Shown here piece after piece: positions 1 through 12,600 of a DNA stretch of 64,000 nucleotides. Below the pieces are notes generated by a model, which saw only the letters and a list, made by a program, of their open reading frames with translations, made no database searches and was not told the DNA's origin. The stretch's first letter is position 1; every line of letters begins with the position of its first letter. Made by a program: the position numbers and the translations under genes. Origin of the DNA: Nectonema munidae (Eukaryota; Nematomorpha; Nectonematoida; Nectonematidae); contig JAUIRK010000087.1 of assembly GCA_030549495.1 (NCBI GenBank), positions 434,001 to 498,000 of the forward strand, read 5' to 3'.

Positions 1-300
1 GGTAGCTTGTCAAAAGTAAAAAATTTTAAGTGCAGTACTTGTTTCACTCATAAAAATATAGATACAAAAATGGAAAGGCTGTTGTAGAGGAAGTAAAGTT
101 AGAAGTTGATCAATTCTCTTATTTAGATGTAATTTCTGCAATAATACTTTGGTTTTACACTTAAAAGGTTATCTGTATAAAAGTTATATCAGATCAAGCT
201 TAGTTTATAGCGGTCAAAGTTGGGCTTTGAAAGAAGCTGAGAAAAACTTATTGGAAAGGGAGGGGATTCAATTTTGATTAATGAAAAAAGGTGTACATCG
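1..300 (+). mobile_element. LINE reverse-transcriptase C-terminal remnant
   Basis: The + strand around 60-290 translates, with stops, into pieces resembling the region after the RT palm of RTE-like LINEs. One is a 'DQFSYLDVIS' stretch matching the family's FxYLG motif. The other is 'SLVYSGQSWALKEAEK', matching the common LLYGSETWALK motif. It is interrupted and truncated, with no ends visible. It lies upstream of the first unc-45 exon of the window, so it is probably intronic. The same protein region occurs in the larger minus-strand LINE at 49150-49400. Confidence 0.5.
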
Positions 301-539
301 TAGTAATAACCCTGAGGACTACGGCTCTAAAATTTGGATTTTTTAAGACCCTCACTGAGTGTCCAACTATGAATGAACGAATGTGACAGTTCTTTTACAA
401 TGTACAAGTATGTAGACAACTTTCTGGTGCGGTTTATCTTACGAAAAGATTTCTATCACATTTTTAGTAAAAAAATTACCCAAATTTCCATTTTTTTAAA
501 TGTATATTTTGTTTCTCTAAATTTTAACCTTATTTTAAG

Positions 540-629
540 AAAATCTCGATGGATAGCTCATCTGAAAAGTTTAAGAGTATGATGAAGATCATAAATGACG
601 CTTCTTCCAGTTCTTCTACTATTGTTGAT
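540..629 (+). CDS. unc-45: unc-45 exon a (linker after TPR)
   Basis: Thirty codons in phase 0. The acceptor is ...ttttaag and the donor gtaagc. The peptide contains 'MDSSSEKFKSMMKIIND', aligning with the 'STDAKVEQMFQIL' region that follows the TPR repeats in human UNC45A. The ATG at 549 is internal, not a start. The exon is short and moderately conserved, but it restores the reading phase exactly. Confidence 0.75.
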
Positions 630-3600
630 GTAAGCTGCATTTGCACTCATGAAATTTTAGATACACTTTTATTTATGTGCTGTTTTGTTTTGCAAGGCAT
701 GAATTGGACTTTTGTACAGGGCCTGCGCTAAGCAAAAATTGTAGGGGGGGGGGGCTTCATTAGGGCGCTAATTTTTCGAACTATCAGATTAATCTGCTTC
801 AAGGCGAAAAGAAAACATGATGTATTTGTCAAGCCATATCTATACAGATTACATTTTCATGAAAGAAATTATCATGAATTCTAGATGTTTGGCATATTTT
901 TTAGGGGAGCTTAAAAATTAGCTTGAAAAATAGTTGGGGGGGGGGTGGCTTGTGCCCCAAAATTTAATAAGTAGCGCGGGCTCTGCTTTTGTGTCTTATG
1001 TAAGAATATATATAGATTTTAGTGTTACTTAATTTGATATATAACAAGTAAGCTGAGATTATTGGAATAATATTAGGTTAAGAAAAAGGAATAAATATTT
1101 TAATTTCATAATTATCAATATTGAGATAAAAGTATGTAACCTTAGAAATTCCCTATAATACAAAAGGAATATAGGTTGACTGAAAAGACATGCATACTTA
1201 AGAAATTTAAAAGCTTAATGAATTATTTTACTCTTATCTCCAACCTGGGTTTGAAAGTGAAACCGATTGGCATTAATTTTTAACTTTTGGAGATCAAAGT
1301 ATTTTCTTGTTCTTGGTTATCCATTCAAATCATAGTCATGTTTTGACAGGTATGACAGATGAATGCTTTCTTCCAGCGTTTTGTTTTAAAATGAATATAA
1401 TACTTTATTCATTGAAATGAAACTATATTCTGGGATATTATCTAATATTTTTTACTTTAACATCAATATATGCTGTTAAAAAGGAATTAAAAGCATAAAA
1501 AATTTATAAAACGATAAACTTATTTAGATAGGATGCTTAATGTTAAATGTATACACTTTCCTATAACCCAAGCCCGATTAAAATAAGTATTGCCCCCGTG
1601 GTTTGAGTATAGTTTACGGGACTGAGTGTATGTATTAATTTTAATTTGTGTAGAAGTTGTTATATTGATTATGTCTCTTATAGTAGTTTTCCTTGAGGCC
1701 CTCCTCTCCTATTTTCTACCAAAATTCAGCATATGTAGATGCAGCATTATTTTCTAAATTTTCTTTTTTCTAGGCCTTGAACAATTTAGTTGCTTTATCA
1801 AAAGATTCGGCGTTAGCAGAAATGATGTACGCGGAATGCAGTCCACTTTTTCTTCAAAGATTTATTTTCCAAAAAAGTGAAAATCGAAATCAGGATCAAA
1901 CAGTTGCCGCTTTTCGAATCATTCAAAACTATTGTACTTGTAGTCGTGAAAAGGTAAAAATAAGAAATTTCTTTCATTTCATTATGTTCCATTTCAGTAA
2001 GTTCTCTTCATATCAAACAAATCGCACATGATATGGGATATGCTTATCTACTTTTTTGGAGATACCCCATTATCATTTTTTTACGTTAATGAGGTTTTTC
2101 AATGATAAAATCTCTGTTACAAATATATCACCAATTTTTATCTGTTAGTTTAAGGATAATGATTTAATATTTCTTTTTCTTATAAAGTTTCGCTTTGTAT
2201 CATTTACTATGTATACAATACATACATATATATATGTAGATGAAACATGCGTGTGATCTGTTTCACGTATTCTCTTCTGATAAACTAAGCTTTGTATTTG
2301 CACTTCTATTTAGTCTTTGTTTTGGAGGATGAATTCTTTAACTCTTACAAGTATGACATATTTTCTTCATATTTTAGACTTTAGATTTGTTAAAAACGAT
2401 ACCCCCAGAAAAATTGATACAATTGATAGCCCACTGTGAGGAATATTTCTTTGCTACAATTGAAAGGCTTCTCCAAATCATTCTATCTTCACTGGTTTCT
2501 ATTGATTTTGAAAAGGGCACTCCTGCCAATGAAGATTTGTGCACAAGTAATATGCATGATTCAAAGCTTATATAACCAAGTCTAAACTATATATTTTCCC
2601 AAACTCCGTTAACTCTTGTGTAAAATAGAGGCATCAATTCCATAGTTTGTGAACCAATTCTTCAAATATTCCACCTCTATTGACCATAATACTATGTCGT
2701 AAACATGAGAAGAGACTTATTATTCACTGTGTTCCTCAAACTATTTATGTACACAATGTTGCATTGTGACCAAAATTTTGATATTTTGTAAAATAGAATA
2801 TTTTTTCCTTGCAAATATATTGAAAAATTATGTAGAACATAATGTTTTTATGTAAGTATTTCAATCTAAACTTTTATCTATAATATTAATTTTGGTTTCT
2901 TGTAAGGTTGGGAGCGATTCTGATTTATAATCGATCAGAATCACAGAAATTCCTGAGAATTGTAATCATAATTATTTAAAAAAAAAACTAAAATCAAAAT
3001 CAGAAGTTCTAACCTAAAGAATCACAAAAATCAAATTTTCTCAGTAATTGTAGTTAATTTTCACCATTTTAATCATACTTCTATAATTCTAGATTAGAAA
3101 AATGTCAATCCTCTATTACACCGTTCATTAGCACTAGTAAAAACGCTAGCTACATATGTGACCAAGTGGCTTGCTGTCTGTAACACCAACACTTTTCATC
3201 TTGATGCTACACTAAACCCTCGCTGGAAGCTTCGATCGTATACATCAAGAGAACGAGCAGAGAATCGTGGAAAGCTAATGACTGAGTTACACAGTTTCGA
3301 TTCAGCACATTTAGATGACTACAGAAGAAAACAAGAGTAGAGGAGAATTTCCTTTCATTCCTACAGCTAGAAGTCTAGAATGCCTCACTTTCAGTGTTTG
3401 ACAGCTGTGGCGAACACTTATCTGCATATTTTAACGAATCATGCATCAACACAAAACATGATCCAGTAAGGTACTGGAAACTAAAGCAATTCAAATTTCC
3501 ACAGCGAGTTTAAGCTAGCTACAAATGTGTTTTTTACCAATTATAATCAGAATGATATTTTCTGAATTAGAATCAAATTCAAAAATGTAGTTAAGAAATT

Positions 3601-6600
3601 CGAAGAATCATAATCGTTATCTAGAATCGACCCCAATTCTTAGTCTATCTATTTTATATACAGGTTGACTATCACTAACAGGCAATCATTAGGGCTTAGA
3701 GAGTCCCGGATTTATCGTTTTGTCAGAATAGATCATGTTAAAATTGATCAAACTTACAAGATAATTACTGTTGTTGAATTAAAAAATTTTAATTTAACTC
3801 ATAAATTTTTTTATAAAGTCCTATTTTATAGTTTACTTTTATCTAAACTTTTCTTTATATGAACTATCAAGTTTTTAGGAACAAAATCAGTGTTGAATCA
3901 CAGATTTTACCGGTTCAACATATCTAGTTTTTAATTTATTTGGTTATTAGAAATTTGAAAAAAAATAAAGTGAACTTTTGATTATAAGTCATTTATTTAC
4001 AAATATTTTGCTTTAAAAAAAATTCAGTATAATTTTTTGCAGAAATTTTTTTTTTAATTCCTAATTTTCAAGCGAGAAGATTAAAATATGGGGTAAAAGA
4101 ATGCTTATTTCATTGTTAAATAATTAATCTGTTCTTTTCTGTTAATCTTTCTTTTATACGTAGAAAACAAAGACTTCCTTGATACTGTTTATAGTAGTCT
4201 TCTGAAGATAATAATATCTCCCACAACTTCTGTATATGGAAGACAAATTGCACTCAATATAATAATTCAAAGCGTCACTGAAACTCGCGGAGTAAATTGG
4301 ACCAAACGTATTCTCCGAATTTTTGACGGTATTATACTCTGATAATTTTAGCCCTAAATTTGAAATATCCTAATTAAAATTTTAAGAAAAAAAAACAAAA
4401 GTTTTACCTATATGTCTCATTACAGTAACCACATCATCATCCTTATCATCATCGCTAATCTCATCGTCACTATTTTCACTTTCATTATTATTATTATAAT
4501 CATTGTAAACTTCGTTTTCATCAGCAAAACATAGGACAACTGGCTAGAGCCCATTGTTCTGCAACAAACTGCTCACATCCCTACCTAACATTCCCTTAAA
4601 TAGATTTCAATAAAAAACTAGGTAGCAGGAAAATTTTAATTTAATGCCAGAAAATGTAAAATTATATACTTAAATATATATTTTTATTATGGGTATATCT
4701 ATGCAGATGTGTGTGTGTACAAATTATATTTATTATAGCAAATATTTGATGTATAATAGATCTCTGATCTCACGATTTTTGGTTTGACTAAAAGTGTTGT
4801 AAAAAGTTTGAATTTTTTGTTACTTACGACATAAATGACATATTCGTCGTAATTCAAATAACAATCGAGTAAATTTGTTAAATAAAAGGTTTGAGAAACT
4901 TTATAAAAAAATTATACTAAAGATGTGAAGATTTCACTATCTTTTCACTATCAATTAATTTATAAATTTCCAAAAAAAATTCCAAGCCTAAATGCTTTTA
5001 AAATTTTAACATGAAAGAAAGGGAATATAAGATTTCACTATCGGTAAATAGGGGGGGGGGGTGTCGGTCGCCCCTCGCCCCCCGGATGTGTGCTCCTGCT
5101 TCGGTGAATAGAGCTTCAACAAAAACTAAAAAATTTTACAGCATAACTTACGTTTTTTGAAAACTAATTTGACGTATCCACTACAGAAAAATCGTTTTCA
5201 ATCGTTACAATTTTATATCAATGAATATTGTCAGAAGAGTCGCGTTAAAAAATTTTTTCAACATAGGTCACTTTTAATCCTTAATCAGTACGTTTGTTAC
5301 ATTTTGTAACTTTTGAAAACTTTAATTTTTCTAGTCAAGAAATTTTTTTTTAATAGCTATTTGGGAATGAATATTTTGACTAGCTATTCAGTTTAAAAGC
5401 AAAAATACTCTATTTGTTTAATATTTGAGCAGAGATAATTTTTATAATGTTCGATTGTTAAATTATCTATTTATCACAACTGTCAGAATTTTATTTCTAG
5501 ACAGAAATGGTCAAAAAAACGCAATGATTTTCTTGTTCTCGTATACTGTGATTTTTATTATTTATGTTAGTTTAAATAGTTTTTTTGTATGATTTGGTGT
5601 TCTTAGACTTAAATAATTTTATGAAAAGTGATTAAACTACCATTTTTTGTATACTATGATTCCTTACAAAATGTTAAAAGTACAAGCGTTACCAAATCAC
5701 CCTATAAGGGTTAGCTACTTCAACGTTGGCTTTTGCTGCTTATAAAAACTTAAAAATATCAAATAAACTATCTTATTTTTTATGCCTTCCATTATATTGA
5801 AATTATTCTGAGAACAGACAGTTTCATTTTAAAATAGTGAAAATTGCTTTATTAGTTTATTTTGTCTCCTTTCTCTCTTATAGTCTTAAGTTAATTATAT
5901 AACAAATTTTCCAATTTTGAGTAAAAGGTCGTAAAGGTACCGTGGATGTGTTTTCATTGGCAAGGCACTGATGTACCGCTTATGTCAAACTATGAACAAA
6001 TTGGTATCGATGAGGAATCGAATCTAGAGGCTTCCGTGCTGAGTCCATCATCTCAACCAACCTGCCATACCAGCCATAAAGTATGCTGTAGGGGATACGT
6101 CAAATTAGTTTTCAAAAAACTTAAGTTATGCTCTAAAATTTTTTAGTTTTTGTTGAAGCTCTATAACTTTTTCTGATAGACTTTTTTTCCTTAAAAGTTA
6201 TTATAAAAGGCAAATCATTGCAAATTGTTAAAAGTTATTTTACTTTTTGTAGCTTGTATCAATTTAGCTTTTAAACTATTTTTGAATGATGCTGAGTAAA
6301 ATGAAATAATGCGATCTTAATTTTTTGTTTTATTTTTGTTTGCACAATTATAACTTCGTTTTATACACTTGCCCCTGAATCAATCACATTTTTTTCATAT
6401 AAACATCGCAGGGTGTCTAGTAGACTCTTTGCCTTTAGACTACATTCACTCATATAAAACTACCAAACCTTCAGTTATTTCTTTTCTCTATGAATCAAAT
6501 ATCCTTTCATCAATTCCTGTAATGTGCCTGGTAGACTACTTCATTTTTCAAATAAAAAGCTCTTAGTTTTTGTTGAAGCTCTATAACTTTTTCTGATAGA

Positions 6601-9600
6601 CTTTTTTCTTTCAATTCTTACTAAATATCTTTTTCTAGAATTTTTAACAACTCGAATTAGGCTTAGCGTTATAAGCAAAGGTTAGAATTGCTTCTTGAAA
6701 ACACATTTGTGGGGGGGGGGGGGGGGAGGGAGGGGTCGGTCGCCCTTCACCCACCGAATGTGTGCCCCTGCTTCGGTGAATTATTAAAAATATCTATAAA
6801 AATAATTTTTTCATTTTTGTTTATATTATTTTTCGATTGTAATCAAAGAGTTTTATGAAACAATTACCCAATGAAAAATGGAAATAAAACTATTAATGAT
6901 TTATTTTCGATACTATTAAATATTCTCTCAATCAGGTGAAATTTTTTCAGCCTATCTTGTCTAAAATAATCTTGTGCTATTTTTTTCAGGCTTAATTCCT
7001 TCATTAAAATCCTTCTATTCCATTTTTTATATAAAAATCAGCTTTTATTAAACTTTTCTGGGATTTAAGTTTCAAATTTTGGAGCATCACTTCTTCACTA
7101 GTTAGATAATGTCATTTTAAAATATTTTTCAAAACTTAAACTTTTTAATTTTGTTGGCTCCAGCATTACTTGCGATAAATTAAAAATTTAGCAGATTCGA
7201 ATAAAGCTATTTTTTGTTTTTACAAAATTACCCGGAGCAAACAAATAAAAAAAATTCAGTTTTTATAAATTACATTATCTAACCATAACCCTAAAAAATC
7301 TCTTAATCTTTTTGCAAATATATTTTAAAAATGATTTTATCTAACCCTAAACATAAGCTTAAAAAATCTCTCATTCTTAATACATAGGGTTGGATTAGAA
7401 CATTAAACTATGATTCTTTTTTAACACTAACACTTCGTTATAGTACCACTATAGCACAGATTATTAAAAAATGCTGCTGATCCCCTTTCAATCTAAGTAT
7501 ATGGTATGCATATGTAGTTGAATGATTATTCAAACAAATGACCTTCACCCTCTCGTCTCCCCATTTTTATTATATCAAATCAAGCACAGAGTAAACTTTA
7601 TTATAAAAAAGTATCAAATTAAATATATACACTAGAAAATTTAGGAATACTGCATATTTCGTTATAATGAATAAAATTATGAAGATTTGTCGCACATCTT
7701 CATTCTTTTGATGTCAGTTTCTGAAGATTATGAGGGCTTGGCTCGCGGGTCTCCAACCTGTTAAGGTTTTTGAATATCATAATTTGTTAGCGTAAATAAT
7801 AAATTCAAATTAATTTTTATTTAATGATTTTTAATTTACATATTTTTGCCACACCTCCCATCATACGTAAAAAAGCTCTTAAGTCACTGATCCTTCACTT
7901 CTTTTACCTAAATTAGTAAACGTATAAGATTTTCTCGTGAACCCACTTAACAATTGATTGCGAATCTGATGATGTCTTCGTCTTTTTTATTTTATGAAAC
8001 TCAATCTAACCTCATTCAATGCAAAATACATCAACTTCAAAATTAATTCTACTTGAACAATTTATTTGTAAAAAATAAACCAACTTTTAGTGTTTAATTC
8101 ACCAGTAACAGTTTATCCTTGTTAAATTTAAAAAAGCTTTATTAAAAGATTAATTTAAATCCTTTTTCAAAGCAATCATTGTTTAAGAGATTCCCCTATC
8201 AAAGTATATTTAATTATTTTGTGATTTTGAGCTTGTAGTTTTCAGCTAGTAAACTCGTTATTAGCGAATTTGCTACGATGAAATTTTTTTTACCCAAAAA
8301 CTTTAATTGACGAAAGAGGGATTTTTTTTTGAAAAAAGATACCAAGGGGAATTTTAATTGAAAATATAAATAATATAAGAGAAAAGATTTAATATCCAAA
8401 TATTTTAAATATTTGAAACAATTTTTTTTAAATAAAAAATGAAAATTAATTGACAAATGGAAGTGTTGTATAAAAATATTAGAACCGAAAATTTTAATAT
8501 TCGATCATATAAAACACGGAAATAAGAGACATACACCTTTTTTTAAAATATAAGCAACTCCATTACCTCGACCAGGCCTCAATTTACTAAAAGTGGAGTG
8601 CGCCTTTTCAGACCTCAAGTTGATTAGGTTGTTGATTAGCAATATTTTTTTATTAAATTATATTTAAAATATTTAAATCAAGTCAAGTCTGGGAAAGGAA
8701 GAAATGAAGGCGATGTTTACAATTGCCAAACTTAAAAAATATGAGGCATGAGGTTTGCTAAATAAGTTGCCTTATTTTTGACGTGATTCGAGTCCTGAGC
8801 TCTTAGTATCTCGGTTGCTTATATAAAAAGGGGTATCATTTCAAAATACATCAACTGACACCCAGATGATCTTTCAGGTGTTAAAGGGCTTTTGTGTCTT
8901 TTAACAGGAAAAGATTGAATAGATATGTTTGTTAATGCTTGTTTTTGCTTAAATACACACGTTATTCTTTTTACGCAGTCGATTAAAATATTGTATGCGG
9001 TAAGTCATTTAAAGTTTTATATCCTTTACGTTTTCATCTTGCTTATATAGATATACTCGTCTTGTTTACATTACATTGCTCTTCGTCTATTACACAAATA
9101 AATGTAACTTTAATGAATGTGATTATAGCACTTATTAGATTTGTACGCCTTCTTAATTTTTTAAAGAAGTTAAAGTTTAGAAGTAATGTCAGGAGTGCCT
9201 AGTGTTACAAAATATGAAAAAAGGTTTATCGATTAAACGTGTCAGCTTTTTAAAGATTTTAAAAAATCTATAAAAGCTTGGTATCAAACATTTTTTTCTG
9301 CGCCATTTTTCACGTTGCAGTCTAACACTTGAGCATGTTGCTGAAGGTTTGGGGAACATTGTTCTGCAATTATATTCTATTTCATAGAATATAAAATAAT
9401 TTTTTAAAAGGATAAAAATGAAAAATGGCTATAATTAAAGAATAGTAATCAAAAAACTACATAAGTTTTCGTAAAGTTTAAATATTTTTTATAATTTTTT
9501 AAAATCGATATTTTTAGGAAGTTTTTAAGTCTTTTTAAAATTGAACATCCTGTCATACATTTGTTATATGCAGAAATATGTAATTTAATTATTACTATTT

Positions 9601-12600
9601 TGATGCAAAGATTATTGAAAATGTTTATGGTCGAATGCTTTAAAAGTTTCTCGAACAGATGCAGCAAAGTTATTTAAAAGCGGCTATATCTATGGGTGTA
9701 GAGAGCAAGAATTGTTACATGGAAGATTTTTCACAAAATGAAACTTTTTTTTACAAAAGAGTTAAAATCATTTATTTTGTCAGATGTTAAAGTTGAATTG
9801 AAAATCCACCAATAGATAACGACATTTTGATTGATTTAAAGGTATTAAACCATATATCATATGTTTCCGACACCGCTACTGAAGCTGCGTCTAAACCTTT
9901 TCATTTAGATTATTATAATAATCTAATGACAAAAATTGATAATTTTATTGATGAGTGAAAGATATTTTATTTTGACAAGATGCCATGTTATATAAATAAC
10001 TCTCGCATCTTCTGAGTATGGTGAAGAATATATGAAGAACAGTGTCTCCCGTATTAAAGAATTTTGGAATAAAGTTTTTGAAAGAAATACTTAAAACGAT
10101 AACGAAAAAGTTTCTTTTTTTAACGAAGTTTGTAAAAATTCCTTTGATGTGAAAATAGGGACAAGATTAATTGATGCAACACTTGAAGTAAGAGTTCATT
10201 TGGTTTGACTATAAGATCCTTCTACATCACTATTTTCATAAGATCTCATCAAAAACATTTTTTCAAACTTCTCTAAAAAAAATTTTTCCACAATGAGGTT
10301 TTTCTTTCGAAAACTTTATTCAAAAATACTCCAATACTATAAAAACATGTTGAAAAAGATTTCATAGGTCATTTCATGTTTTATGAAAAAAAAATTCAAA
10401 CCTTTGCCTATAACGCCGAGCCTAATTCGAATTGTTAAAAATTCTAGAAAAAGATATTTAAAAAATATTGAAAGAAAAAGAGCTCATAAGTATGGACAAT
10501 GTGATGAAAGAGAGATGGAGAAGACGTGGAAATTATAAAAATTAAATTCAGAAGGAAAATGTCTTTATTCAAATAATAATTTTTCGAGATAAATTTTCTA
10601 CCACTATGATCATCAACTGATCTTCAACTACCAACTGCTCGAGGAGGCTGGCGAGTTTCTGTGATTGGACAACAACTTGACTCCCTCCTTTTCCAGTTGG
10701 ATCTCCAAAATTTTTTATTTGAATAAAGACATTTTATTTCTGAATTTACTTTTTATAGAAAAAATTATATCTGGATATATTTAAAATCGTTCATATATAA
10801 AATTAAAAGTCACGACAATTTTAATGATACGTGGAGAAATGTATATTCGAGAATTTGTTTTTGAAATATGACTCTTGAAATTAAATTGCCATACAGTAAT
10901 ATGTAATCTTTTTTTTCCGAATTTGTAAAGTTTTTTTTCCAAACTTATATAACTTTTGGATTAAACGGTGAAAATAAAGAATTCCACCTGATTGTATATA
11001 TGAAAAAATATTTGATTCTTTTAGCTGTTTCAAAGCTATGCCTTCTTTCTTCGCAACATCCAAGCATATCCAGTTGGTCACTTTCTGCGGATATAAGTGT
11101 CCACACTGCTCTTGCACTTCAAACAATTTACGACGACTTATGTTCCGATTCGGATCGCAAATTGTATCGAACTCAAGTTAATGATTTTATCAAGTAATTG
11201 CCCCTGGATGTTTACGTTTGATTTTCTCTCTTTTTTATATGTGAATTCTTTGCTTTTACCATTTAACCGTATTCATTTATCATTATTTTCGATTTTGGTA
11301 TACGCCGTTTTATCCATCCATCCATCTCTCTATCTATTTCTTTCGAATTCTCCATATCGATTTACGGCTAAACTTGAAGCAACTTAACAACATTAAAATA
11401 TATAACAAAATAACCTGTAAATTTAATTTCAGTAACAAGTTACAAAATTAAACCATTCCTTAAATAATAACGCTTTTCAAAATAACAAAATAAGTAAATT
11501 GTGCTATTACAAGTATAAGGGGCTAACGCCATCTACATACAAGTTAAACTTTATCTTTTTTTTTCATGAAATTATATACGCTATACGAATATATATATAT
11601 TTTTAATCATTTTATTGAAAAAGTATACCTTTTTTTAGTTGAAGTTTTTTGTTTTCACCTGATATACTTTTTTTTCCTCTTTTTATCTCTGTTTATGAAA
11701 GTATTTCAGACACTAATTTTATTTGGAGAGAGAAGATGGAATAGTGACCTGGGAGAGCGAATATTTTGGGACATATGCCAACTTGTTACCTGTAATATTT
11801 TTTGACAGACCAAATGTATTTGGCCCTATTTTTTAGGATATTTAAAAACGCCACTAACCGGCCATTTTCCCTAAAAATGTTTAAAGCCACGACGCTTTTT
11901 AAATCTTGATTTATATTTACTCAACCCTTCCTCTTTTTACATCTTATAATATTTTTAAAATTTCAATTATATCATATTCATAAAACTTTTAATTTTGAAA
12001 TAGAAAAAAATGTAATAATTATTTCACTGGAAATTGTAGGTTTTTCGGTATTCGATCATCGTCACTAACCGTACACTTTGAATTAACTGTTTCGGCTATT
12101 GAAGCCTGATTAGTTTTGTGCTCAAACTCACTTTGAGAATTTTTGACAGCCGCATACAGCTAGCCGTCAACAGTGAGCTTTGATGATGATTTTATATTTG
12201 TAATTGTTTCGTAAAATTCTAAACTTATAGTGAAAGAAAAAATCCTCTAGAATCCCCATAATTTTGATCTCTGCAAGTGCAATATATGCTCAGATTTCTT
12301 TCATTGTGGACACTTGAAGCTGAAATTGTGGCATTTTTAACCGTTATAGCGATCAATGGGACATAGATATGTATGTTTTCCAGGATTCTAAATTATCAAT
12401 CTCTTGTTCATGTCTAACTTCATGATTCATAAACTTTTCAAGTGCTCTGTGAAAAGCTGAAATTTCGCATTATTTTTCAATGATTGATTTATCTCTATAT
12501 TTATCAAATTTAAAACTGTATCACTTAACAAATTATCAGGTTGAAATAATAAAAAGATGTAATCAGAAATATTTATTTAACGCATTTTTTCGTAATTTCA

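Noticed and set aside
2547-2575. Continuation of exon c to the in-frame stop at 2573
   Set aside because: The gtaata donor at 2547 joins in phase to exon d with conserved sequence; the stop lies in the intron.
8214-8456. 80-codon minus-strand open frame
   Set aside because: Phe/Leu/Lys-rich translation of AT-rich sequence, with no motif, in the middle of an intron.
8740-8800. tRNA-like T-arm sequence (gattcgagtcc)
   Set aside because: No matching acceptor, D or anticodon stems around it.
9860-10200. Possible decayed transposase
   Set aside because: Only short, frame-shifting similarity by eye; not enough to name a family.
10881-11126. 81-codon minus-strand frame over exon e
   Set aside because: Antisense shadow of the real exon.
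11097-11387. 96-codon + frame overlapping exon e
   Set aside because: Shadow frame of the unc-45 exon and the intron after it; the conserved protein is in the other frame.
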